NCBI GenBank assembly: GCA_039818985.1
Contig: JBCBSU010000002.1
Location: forward strand, 186,001 to 250,000
Length of the DNA stretch: 64,000 bases
Origin: Pseudomonadota bacterium
Lineage (GTDB): Bacteria; Pseudomonadota; Alphaproteobacteria; Sphingomonadales; Sphingomonadaceae
Direction of reading: 5' to 3'
In this document: positions 45,766-53,178 of the stretch, in pieces
Layout of the letters: each line of letters starts with the position of its first letter
Numbering within the stretch: the stretch's first letter is position 1
Notes under the pieces: generated by a model
The model's database searches: none
Told to the model about the DNA's origin: nothing
The model's input: the letters and a program-made list of their open reading frames with translations, nothing else
Translations under genes and position numbers: made by a program

Positions 45766-45901
45766 ATATTTGCGATTCAGGACAAACATGCCATAGACGC
45801 AGCTTAGGCCTGCAGCCCGTGCTTTCCCCCTTTGTGGCGCGTTCTGCAACCGCCAGGCCGCCCGACCCGATGATTGCACACTGTTCAAGGAATGCGCGAG
45901 A

Positions 45902-47608
45902 ATGAACGAAGCCATGACCATTGCCCCGGAACATGATGACAGGCCGCCCATCTGGAAAACGCATTACAATCATCCGACACAATGGGACCAGTTTTTCGCG
46001 CCGATGGCGATGCCCGACATGTTTTTCCGTTCCGCCGGACGCAAGGGCAGCGCACCTCTGATCGATTTCATGGGACGCAAATACAGCTATACCGAGACCG
46101 CATCGGGCGTCTGCCGCGTCGCCAGGGGCCTGCAGAATCTTGGACTGGGCAAGGGCGACCGGATCGGCCTGTTTCTGCCCAATGTGCCGCATTATGTCGC
46201 TGCCTATTATGGCGCGATGGCGGCGGGCTGCACCGTGGTCAATTTCTCGCCGCTTTATACCGTCGATGAACTGGCGCACCAGGTCGAGGACAGCGGCACC
46301 CAGCTGCTGTTCACCCTGTCTGCGGCGGCGCTGTTGCCAACGGCCCTGGAAGTATTGGAAAAGTCCAGCCTCGAACGGCTGGTGGTCGGATCGGTTGCCG
46401 GTGCCCTGCCCAGTGGCAAGTCGCTATTCTATCGCCTGTTCAAGGGCAAGGAGACGGCCAAAAGGCCCGATGACAACCGCATCACCAGCTTTTCCAGCCT
46501 GATCGACAATGATGGCGACTATACCCGTGTCGCTATTCGTCCGGACCAGGATATTGCGCTGCTGCAATATACCGGCGGCACCACCGGCACCCCCAAGGGG
46601 GCGATGCTGACGCACCAGAATCTCACTGCCAATGCGCGTCAGGTCAACCGCATCGACCCCGATCATGATCGCGAGGACCGGATTCTCGGCGTGCTGCCCT
46701 TCTTCCATGTCTTTGCCAATACCTGTGTTCTGAACCGCACTGTTCTCAATGGTGGCGAGATGGTTATCCTGCCGCGCTTCGATGCAGTGCAGGCACTGAA
46801 GGCGATTGACCGCACCAAGGTCACCGCTCTGCCGGGGGTTCCGACCATGTATCAGGCGCTGCTCGACAATCCGCGCATCGAACAGACCAACTTCTCGCCG
46901 CTACGCGCCTGTATCTCCGGCGGCGCGCCGCTGCCCGCGGAGGTGAAGCAGAAATTCGAGGCCAAGACCGGTGCCAAGGTGGTCGAAGGCTATGGCCTGA
47001 CCGAGTCCAGCGGCGTGGTCTCCACCAACCCTTATGAGGGTCTCAACAAATCAGGCACCATCGGCCAGCCCTTGCCCGGCACATTGGTTCGCCTGGTCGA
47101 TAAGGAAGACCCGACCAAGGAGGTCGCCGAAGGTGAGCCGGGTGAAATCATCTTTTCCGGTCCGCAGGTGATGAAGGGCTATTGGAACCGCCCCGATGCC
47201 GATGCCGAGGTATTTATCAACGGCTATCTGCGCACCGGCGATGTCGGCCAGATCGACGAGGATGGCTATATCCGCATTGTCGATCGCATCAAGGACATGA
47301 TTGCCGTCGGCGGCTTCAAGGTATTCCCCAGCGAGGTCGAGAAAATTCTCTACACCCATGACGCGATCAAGGAAGCCCTGGTGATCGGCGTCGCCGATGA
47401 ATATCGCGGCGAAATGCCCAAGGCCTTTGTAACAATGGAAGATGATGTCGAGGCGATCGATGGCGATACGCTGATGGCATGGCTCAATCCGCAGCTCGGC
47501 AAGCATGAACGGGTGGTTGCGGTGGTGGTGCGCGATGAGCTGCCCAAGACGCTGATCGGCAAGCTCGACCGCAAGGCACTGCGCGCCGAAGAAGCGGATG
47601 CGGTGTAA
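45902..47608 (+). CDS. Long-chain fatty acid-CoA ligase (FadD type)
   Basis: The 568-residue protein is an AMP-forming ligase with loop TGGTTGTPKG at 224-233, YGLTESSG near 364, RTGDVGQIDEDGYIRIVDR and VGGFKVFPSEVE. The C-terminal GKLDRK includes Lys554. FadD makes acyl-CoA for beta-oxidation and membrane lipid use. A 25-residue N-terminal stretch precedes the conserved part. It is a closer FadD match than the gene at 894-2615. The old yellow enzyme gene is convergent. Confidence 0.9.
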   Translation: MNEAMTIAPEHDDRPPIWKTHYNHPTQWDQFFAPMAMPDMFFRSAGRKGSAPLIDFMGRKYSYTETASGVCRVARGLQNLGLGKGDRIGLFLPNVPHYVAAYYGAMAAGCTVVNFSPLYTVDELAHQVEDSGTQLLFTLSAAALLPTALEVLEKSSLERLVVGSVAGALPSGKSLFYRLFKGKETAKRPDDNRITSFSSLIDNDGDYTRVAIRPDQDIALLQYTGGTTGTPKGAMLTHQNLTANARQVNRIDPDHDREDRILGVLPFFHVFANTCVLNRTVLNGGEMVILPRFDAVQALKAIDRTKVTALPGVPTMYQALLDNPRIEQTNFSPLRACISGGAPLPAEVKQKFEAKTGAKVVEGYGLTESSGVVSTNPYEGLNKSGTIGQPLPGTLVRLVDKEDPTKEVAEGEPGEIIFSGPQVMKGYWNRPDADAEVFINGYLRTGDVGQIDEDGYIRIVDRIKDMIAVGGFKVFPSEVEKILYTHDAIKEALVIGVADEYRGEMPKAFVTMEDDVEAIDGDTLMAWLNPQLGKHERVVAVVVRDELPKTLIGKLDRKALRAEEADAV

Positions 47609-47647
47609 CAGCGTTCTCTCCCGGTCGCGGGACGGGGAAAACCGTCT

Positions 47648-48949
47648 CTAGCGCTTGATCCGGTTCCTTGCTGCCATCAACTGCTTGTTGCGCTTTTCGA
47701 CCATGCGGAAGGCCTGAAACGGTGTCAGCTCCGGGTCCATCTCGCCATTTTCCGCCAGTGCATAAATCTGGCCATAAAACCAGTATTGCACCGCAAAGGT
47801 ATCGAGCGCCTTGAGCATCTGGATCGAACGCAACCAGCTCAGCGATGGCGGCAGCAGCCTGAGACCGGCTTCCGGTGCCGGCAGGCGGTCGACCGTGCCG
47901 GCAAGCAGCTGTCCCGGGGCATCGGGCATGACGCACATGGGGCGACCAAGGCCGATCATATCCGCCGCGCCGCTTTCCAGCGCATAGTCCATGGCGGCGC
48001 GGCTGCGGAAACCGCCGGTGACCATCAGCGGCACCGACACACTATCCTGCATCGCCTTGGCGAAATCGACGAAATAGGCCTCGCGCTTCGCGGTCGAGGG
48101 CGCAATATTTTGCGGCTCCTCGGCCTCGATACCTTCGACACCGAGCAACTTCGGCTGCTCATAGGTGCCACCGGAAATTTCGAGCAGATCGACTCCGGCA
48201 TCGGCAAGCCACTGGGCGACCTGCAGGCTGTCCTCAAAGGCAAAGCCGCCGCGCTGGAAATCGGCGCTGTTGAGTTTGACCGCGATCGGAAAGCCATCGC
48301 CGACAACGCGGCGGACTGCGGTGACAGTGTCGAGCAGGATACGCGCCCGGTTGGCAAGCGAGCCGCCATAATCATCGGTGCGGACATTGGCGCGCGGGCT
48401 CAGAAAGGAGGAGAGCAAATAGCCATGCGCTGCATGGATTTGTACTCCGGTAAAGCCAGCACGCTTGGTGATCCGGGCTGCGGTGGCAAAACGGGTGACG
48501 ACATCGCCAATCTCCTCGGCCGTCAGCGCTACCGGGCTGCCGAACTGGCCGCCGGGCAGCGCCAGCTTGACCGCCGACGGTGCCTTTGGTTCCGGGTTGA
48601 CCAATTTGGTCGTCTGGCGACCGCTATGGCTGAGCTGGGCCCAGAAATGGTTGTCCCCCACGGTCGCATTCTGCGCCCATTCGGAAAGGATGGGCAATGC
48701 GTCATCAATCGATTCCCCATCGATAATGACATTGCCCGGACGCTCCAGATGATCACCATCGATCATGATGTTGCCGCTGATCAGCAATCCGGCACCGCCT
48801 TCGGACCACAGCCGGTACAGCTTGTCGAGCGCCAGTGTCGGACAGCCATCGGGGCGCGCCAGACCTTCGGTCATCGCCGCCTTGGCAATACGGTTCGGAA
48901 TGACCGCGCCATTGGGAAGAGTCAGCGGACTGTCCAGACTGGCTGCCAT
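47648..48949 (-). CDS. NADH:flavin oxidoreductase (old yellow enzyme family)
   Basis: The 433-residue FMN TIM-barrel protein starts IPNRIAKAAMTEGLARPDG, and its catalytic pair is in IHAAHGYLLSSFLSP. A C-terminal block (MIGLGRPMCVMPDAPGQLL) binds FMN phosphate. It is longer than typical YqjM-type enzymes because of a C-terminal tail of about 60 residues. It reduces alpha,beta-unsaturated carbonyls. It is convergent with fadD, and about 350 bases separate it from the next gene. Confidence 0.88.
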   Translation of the reverse strand: MAASLDSPLTLPNGAVIPNRIAKAAMTEGLARPDGCPTLALDKLYRLWSEGGAGLLISGNIMIDGDHLERPGNVIIDGESIDDALPILSEWAQNATVGDNHFWAQLSHSGRQTTKLVNPEPKAPSAVKLALPGGQFGSPVALTAEEIGDVVTRFATAARITKRAGFTGVQIHAAHGYLLSSFLSPRANVRTDDYGGSLANRARILLDTVTAVRRVVGDGFPIAVKLNSADFQRGGFAFEDSLQVAQWLADAGVDLLEISGGTYEQPKLLGVEGIEAEEPQNIAPSTAKREAYFVDFAKAMQDSVSVPLMVTGGFRSRAAMDYALESGAADMIGLGRPMCVMPDAPGQLLAGTVDRLPAPEAGLRLLPPSLSWLRSIQMLKALDTFAVQYWFYGQIYALAENGEMDPELTPFQAFRMVEKRNKQLMAARNRIKR

Positions 48950-49296
48950 TATGCCCCCTCTTGTTGAACCCTGGCTGGTCGAGCGGCAAACGCTCTGAAA
49001 ACATGGAATAATCTTGTGAGCAGCCGGCGCTGCTGTGATATTTTACGCAAGCCCGAAGATCATATCGTATACAGGGCATGTTACATTTTACATTTTGTAA
49101 CGCAAACACCAAATTTCAGGGTGAACGCCCTTGCCTTTGTGACCGATTCATGAAAGCGTGCATGACGTAGCGGGAACTTGGGAAGGTTGTCGCGAAAGGC
49201 GTTGCAAAATTATCCTGTCGCACCGGTATGATTGGAACACAGGCGCGGCCACAGCACAACAATACGGGCGCATGCGCCACAATGGGGAGAGCAACT
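48950..49296. other. Intergenic region with a 22-base palindrome
   Basis: About 350 bases without a gene lie between the OYE-type gene and the small membrane protein. It holds the inverted repeat GTTACA...TGTAAC at 49080-49101 and AT-rich sequence suited to two divergent promoters. An open frame from 49228 upstream of the membrane gene lacks a ribosome-binding site. No RNA gene is seen. Confidence 0.5.
49080..49101. promoter_or_regulatory. Palindromic site, candidate operator
   Basis: GTTACA (49080-49085) and TGTAAC (49096-49101) form perfect 6-base arms around a 10-base AT-rich spacer. The site lies in a divergent promoter region, 131 bases before the OYE start and 196 before the membrane gene. 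A TetR-type repressor site is possible. No regulator gene is adjacent. Confidence 0.4.
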
Positions 49297-49707
49297 ATGG
49301 CAAAAGCAGTCAGCGGGTCCGCTTCAGCACATCATGATGTGGTGGCATCGCCCATAGAGGCGAGCGGCGAACCCGGAATCTGGTCGCGCCGGATGAGCAA
49401 CCATATCGCCTATGCCCTGCTGGCCTATACAGCTTTGCAGATTTTCGTGGTGATGCATGAAATCAAGGGCGGCTCCAACTCGATGCTGCCCTATCTTGGT
49501 CTTGTCATTTTGATCGCCATTGTGATTCCCGCCTGTCGGCGTTTCGAAAAACGCTGGGAGCGTTTCGATACCGATGCTGAGCGTATCGGCGAACATGTCA
49601 TCGGAACACATTTTCGCCGCGATGCCACCGGCCTGTGGCTGACCGCCATCGGCCTGCCCTTTGCCATTGCCGGGCTGTGGCACCTCGGCGTCACCTTCCT
49701 TGCCTGA
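49297..49707 (+). CDS. Small membrane protein, unknown function
   Basis: ATG at 49297 follows GGAGAG at good spacing and gives 136 residues. It has a soluble N-terminus (to about 30), then transmembrane helices at about 36-48 and 62-78. A basic segment (CRRFEKRWERFDTDAERI) follows, then a final hydrophobic helix (LWLTAIGLPFAIAGLWHLGVTFLA). It probably has three membrane helices. No family recognised. pmbA follows on the same strand. Confidence 0.72.
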   Translation: MAKAVSGSASAHHDVVASPIEASGEPGIWSRRMSNHIAYALLAYTALQIFVVMHEIKGGSNSMLPYLGLVILIAIVIPACRRFEKRWERFDTDAERIGEHVIGTHFRRDATGLWLTAIGLPFAIAGLWHLGVTFLA

Positions 49708-49804
49708 CTTCTAAGGTCCTCGCCTGGCACCCTGACCCCATGCCCTGACAACAGTTTCCACCTGGTCAATTGACCTTGCCCATGGCCTTGCCTATGCCCG
49801 GCCC

Positions 49805-51160
49805 ATGCTAGAGGAAGATCAGGCCCGCCTCGCTGCGGAGCAATGCGTCGACATGGCGCTCAAACAGGGGGCCAGCGCAGCCGATGCAGCATGCATCGCC
49901 GAAAGCTCCATCGATGTACAGGTGCGTCTCGGCGCGCTGGAAGATGTTCAGCGCAGCGAGAGCGCCGAACTTGGCCTCAGGGTATTTTGCGGCCAGCAGG
50001 TCGCCAGCGTTTCAACGACACGATTTGACGAAGATTCGCTGCAAAGCCTTGCCGAACGCGCCGTCGATATGGCCAGAGCCGCACCCGAGGATCCCTATGC
50101 CCGGCTGGCGCCCGACGAGAGGCTCTATCAGCCCGGCGACAACGCCATCAATCTCGATGTGGATGACAGCAAGGCACAATGGGATGCGGCTTCGCTGCGC
50201 GCCATGGCCGAGGCGGCCGAAGATGCCGCGCGCAGCGTCAAGGGCGTGACCAATTCCGAGGGCGGGTCGGTACAGGCCGGCGGCGGATTGATCGCGCTGG
50301 CCACCAGCCACGGCTTCGCTGCAGCTCACCGTTCCAGCGTTTTTGCCATGTCGGCCAGTGTACTGGCCGGCAGCGGCAGCGACATGCAACGCGACTATGC
50401 CTATCACATGGCGCGCCATCTTTCCGATCTGGAGGATGCCGTCAGTATAGGTCAGCGCGCTGGCGCGCGTGCGGTGGCGCGGATGAATCCGGTGACAATG
50501 AAAAGTGGTGAGCGGCCGGTCGTCTTCGACCCCCGTGTTGGCGGCAGTCTGGTGTCGCACCTGATGTCCGCCCTGACCGGCAGTGCAGTGGCGCGCAAGG
50601 CCAGCTTTCTGGCGGATCATCTGGGCGAGCAGATTTTCAGTGACGCCATCACCATTGTCGATGACCCGCATCGCCCACGCGGGTTGCGCTCGCGGCTGCA
50701 TGACGGCGAAGGCGTCACCGCACAGCAGCACCGACTGATCGACAAAGGGGTGCTGACCGGCTGGCTGCTCAACAGCGCCGCTGCGGCACAGCTGGATATG
50801 GCAACCAGCGGTCATGCCAGCCGGGGCAGCGGCGGCAGTCCTGGCATATCGGCCACCAATGTGCACATCGAGCCGGGCAGCGACAGCCGCGAGACACTGA
50901 TCGGCGACATTGCCGAAGGCTTTTATGTCACCGAACTGATCGGCATGGGGGTTAATGCCGTGACCGGCGATTACAGTCGCGGTGCCAGCGGTTTTGCCAT
51001 TCGCGATGGCGAACTGGCCGAGCCGGTGAGCGAGGTCACCATTGCCGGCAATCTGAAGCAGATGTTTGCTGAAATGGTCGCCGCCGATGATCTGGAGATG
51101 CGCCGTGCCGTCAATGTACCGACACTGCGGATAGACGGGATGATCGTTGCCGGACATTGA
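49805..51160 (+). CDS. pmbA: TldD/PmbA family metalloprotease subunit PmbA (TldE)
   Basis: The 451-residue protein matches PmbA/TldE, starting DMALKQGASAADAACIAESSIDVQVRLGALEDVQRSE. A C-terminal domain has STSHGF-like and GVNAVTGDYSRGASGFAIRDGEL blocks. PmbA lacks the zinc-binding HExxxH helix of its partner TldD, in keeping with its place in the heterodimer that degrades unfolded peptides and processes microcins. Its stop overlaps the phosphatase gene by 14 bases, so they are co-translated. No tldD gene is present in the window. Confidence 0.9.
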   Translation: MLEEDQARLAAEQCVDMALKQGASAADAACIAESSIDVQVRLGALEDVQRSESAELGLRVFCGQQVASVSTTRFDEDSLQSLAERAVDMARAAPEDPYARLAPDERLYQPGDNAINLDVDDSKAQWDAASLRAMAEAAEDAARSVKGVTNSEGGSVQAGGGLIALATSHGFAAAHRSSVFAMSASVLAGSGSDMQRDYAYHMARHLSDLEDAVSIGQRAGARAVARMNPVTMKSGERPVVFDPRVGGSLVSHLMSALTGSAVARKASFLADHLGEQIFSDAITIVDDPHRPRGLRSRLHDGEGVTAQQHRLIDKGVLTGWLLNSAAAAQLDMATSGHASRGSGGSPGISATNVHIEPGSDSRETLIGDIAEGFYVTELIGMGVNAVTGDYSRGASGFAIRDGELAEPVSEVTIAGNLKQMFAEMVAADDLEMRRAVNVPTLRIDGMIVAGH

Positions 51161-51986
51161 TCACAGCGCATTATCGGCAATAGTACGGGAAGCCGGTGCT
51201 ATAGCGATGCGGGGCTTCCGGCCCGGTGAAACGGTAGCAGGCTGGCACAAGGCACCCAATGAGCCGGTTACCGAGAGTGACATCGCGGTCGACCGCTTTT
51301 TGCGCACTGCCTTGCGCGATCTCGATCCCGGAGCCGGATGGCTTTCAGAAGAGAGCCAGGCGCGGCCCGAAGCGCAAGCAGGCGCAGCAACCTGGATTGT
51401 TGACCCGATTGACGGCACCCGCGACTTCATCCGGGGCCGCCCCGGCTGGGCATTGTCGGTAGCCTATTGCATTGACGGTCAGCCGCAAATCGCCATGCTG
51501 CACGCGCCAGCACGCGGCGAGACATGGCTTGCCGAGGCCGGTGCCGGAGCGATGCTCAATGGCCATCGGATAGAGGCCAGCCGCCAGCAGAGCCTGGCCG
51601 GTGCCCGGGTGCCCACAACACAGCTATCGGATATCGACAGCCTGCTCACCGCAGTGGAAAAGCCCAACAGCATTGCCCTGCGAATGGCGATGGTCGCCGA
51701 TAACCGCGCCGATCTGGTGGCGACATTACGCTGGGGCCATGCCTGGGATGTGGCGGCGGCCCTGCTGATTGCAAGCGAAGGCGGGGCCAGATGCACCGAT
51801 GCGCTGGGTCAGGAGATGCGATTTGTCGACGCCGATGCGCCGATATTCGGCATATTGTGCAGCGCCAGCGCCATTCATGACGCGGCGCGCGCACATCTCG
51901 ACAGCCGGGCCAGGGCGATATTGCAAAAATATCCCAGGGGCCGGTCTGCGGCTTCGGTACAGCGCCATCGACCGCTGCACGACTAG
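51147..51986 (+). CDS. Inositol monophosphatase/3'(2'),5'-bisphosphate nucleotidase family (CysQ-like)
   Basis: The 279-residue protein has the lithium-sensitive phosphatase motifs: EE at 68-69 (LSEESQ), DPIDGT at 86-91 and WDVAAA near residue 200. It removes phosphate from PAP or inositol phosphates. It begins with TTG at 51147 within pmbA, so translation is coupled. Pairing with pmbA is frequent in alphaproteobacteria as I recall. The tail beyond residue 255 (ILQKYPRGRSAASVQRHRPLHD) is extra and basic. Confidence 0.85.
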   Translation: MPDIDHSALSAIVREAGAIAMRGFRPGETVAGWHKAPNEPVTESDIAVDRFLRTALRDLDPGAGWLSEESQARPEAQAGAATWIVDPIDGTRDFIRGRPGWALSVAYCIDGQPQIAMLHAPARGETWLAEAGAGAMLNGHRIEASRQQSLAGARVPTTQLSDIDSLLTAVEKPNSIALRMAMVADNRADLVATLRWGHAWDVAAALLIASEGGARCTDALGQEMRFVDADAPIFGILCSASAIHDAARAHLDSRARAILQKYPRGRSAASVQRHRPLHD

Positions 51987-52015
51987 GCGCGGCAAAAAAT
52001 TCTCATATTAGTGAA

Positions 52016-52540
52016 TTAACGGGCCGCGAGCTTGTGGATGCTGTCGGTGACCACCCCGTCATGCGCTTCTTCGAGATCCTTCTCGTCGATCCAGCACAAA
52101 TCTTCCGGGCCGAGCTTGCGGCCGTCATGCGCATGAATGGCGACCTGGGCGATCGGCTTGCGGTCGCGCTCGTCGCACAGCACCGGGTTGGACGGAATGC
52201 CGGTACCCCATTGCTCGCCCCATTGGCGCAGCGCAATCATCACCGGCAGCAGCGCCATGCCCTTTTCGGTTAGCCGGTATTCGACCTTGCGGCGGTCATC
52301 GGCGCAGGGCGCGCGTTTCAATATCCCTGCCTCGACCAGCCGGGTCAGGCGGTTCGACAATATATTGCGGGCGATACCGAGATGATCGAGAAATTCCTCG
52401 AAATGGTGCAGCCCATTGAAAGAGCCGCGCAAGATCATAAATGACCAGCGCTCGCCCATCGCTTCCAGAGCCGAAGGGAGAGCACAGCTCTCGGCTATTT
52501 CAGACAGTGGTTCACGGAGCTTGCCCATCAGGTTTTCCAA
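52016..52540 (-). CDS. HxlR family transcriptional regulator (second copy)
   Basis: The 174-residue protein has the HxlR core (ALEAMGERWSFMILRGSFNGLHHFEEFLDHLGIARNILSNRLTRLVEAGILKR, then YRLTEKGMALLPVM). A C-terminal extension of about 50 residues is longer than usual. Cys19 and two later Cys residues could sense redox. It is divergent from the small exported protein gene, and a perfect 16-base palindrome in the gap is a candidate operator. It is distinct from the regulator at 23148. Confidence 0.88.
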   Translation of the reverse strand: MENLMGKLREPLSEIAESCALPSALEAMGERWSFMILRGSFNGLHHFEEFLDHLGIARNILSNRLTRLVEAGILKRAPCADDRRKVEYRLTEKGMALLPVMIALRQWGEQWGTGIPSNPVLCDERDRKPIAQVAIHAHDGRKLGPEDLCWIDEKDLEEAHDGVVTDSIHKLAAR

Positions 52541-52611
52541 TCTAGCGCAAAATCTGCCAGCGCCAACAAAATTTTATCGAAAATAATTTCAGTTTCTAGT
52601 TGCAACTTAAA

Positions 52612-52627
52612 ACCTAATATATTAGGT
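52612..52627. promoter_or_regulatory. Perfect 16-base palindrome upstream of the CC_3452-like gene
   Basis: ACCTAATATATTAGGT at 52612-52627 is a perfect palindrome, and a shorter one (AGTTGCAACT) lies at 52598-52607. They sit in the AT-rich gap between the divergent HxlR regulator and the small exported gene. HxlR proteins bind palindromes of this size, so this is the likely operator. Confidence 0.5.
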
Positions 52628-52689
52628 AGTGATTCGCAACTGAAAATGTTTGCCTGCATAACCCGGCCCGAAACCGAAAGGAAAAAGCC

Positions 52690-53004
52690 ATGTCACGTCT
52701 CCTCAGTGCAACCACCGCTGCCATCGCAACCGTCAGCGCCTTCACCTTCTTCGCCGCTCCGGTCCAGGCTGGCAGCTCGGTCTATTATGAAGCCAAGCTG
52801 GCCACCCCGGTCGAGAAGCAGACCGAAATCATCCGCGGCGTCGTATGGCGCTGCTCCGGCGATACCTGCCGCGCGCCCAAAGCCACCAGCCGTCCGGCCA
52901 ATGTCTGCGCCCGTCTGGTTCGCAAAATGGGTGAAGTCACCGAATTCAGCACCCGTGGCGAAGCCATGGATGCCGAAGCCATTGCCGAGTGCAACGACCG
53001 GTAA
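52690..53004 (+). CDS. Small exported protein, CC_3452-like family
   Basis: The 104-residue protein has a signal peptide (MSRLLSATTAAIATVSAFTFFAAPVQA). The mature part carries four cysteines in a pattern VVWRCSGDTCRAPKATSRPANVCARLVRKMGEV...IAECN that resembles a short alphaproteobacterial family (CC_3452-type). The cysteines could make two disulfides. The molecular role is unknown. It faces an HxlR regulator, and the long hairpin at 53070-53135 follows its stop. Confidence 0.72.
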   Translation: MSRLLSATTAAIATVSAFTFFAAPVQAGSSVYYEAKLATPVEKQTEIIRGVVWRCSGDTCRAPKATSRPANVCARLVRKMGEVTEFSTRGEAMDAEAIAECNDR

Positions 53005-53069
53005 TGATTCTTACCGAATAGCTGCTGGCGCCGGCGCTCTCCCAATTTTCGTCAGTCAGCAGTAAACTT

Positions 53070-53135
53070 GCCCGCGCGGCACGTCACATCCACGCCTTAA
53101 CTCCCCTCAAGGCATTATGTGACAGCTGCGCGGGC
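53070..53135 (+). terminator. Long imperfect hairpin with U-run between the CC_3452-like gene and rsh
   Basis: Three paired segments stack: GCCCGCGC (53070-53077) with GCGCGGGC (53128-53135), GTCACAT (53083-53089) with ATGTGAC (53117-53123), and GCCTT (53094-53098) with AAGGC (53109-53113). TTTTC follows. The total hairpin is 66 bases with two internal loops. It should stop transcription of the upstream gene, yet it is unusually long for a simple terminator and ends about 40 bases before the rsh start. It could also be a small RNA or a leader of rsh. Confidence 0.65.
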
Positions 53136-53178
53136 TTTTCTATTGCATTTGCCGCAGAAAATCAGCGTAATGGTGGCG

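Noticed and set aside
49170-49215. EcfG-like promoter (GGAAC...CGTT) before the small membrane gene
   Set aside because: The spacing between the two elements is about 22 bases, not the 16-17 needed.
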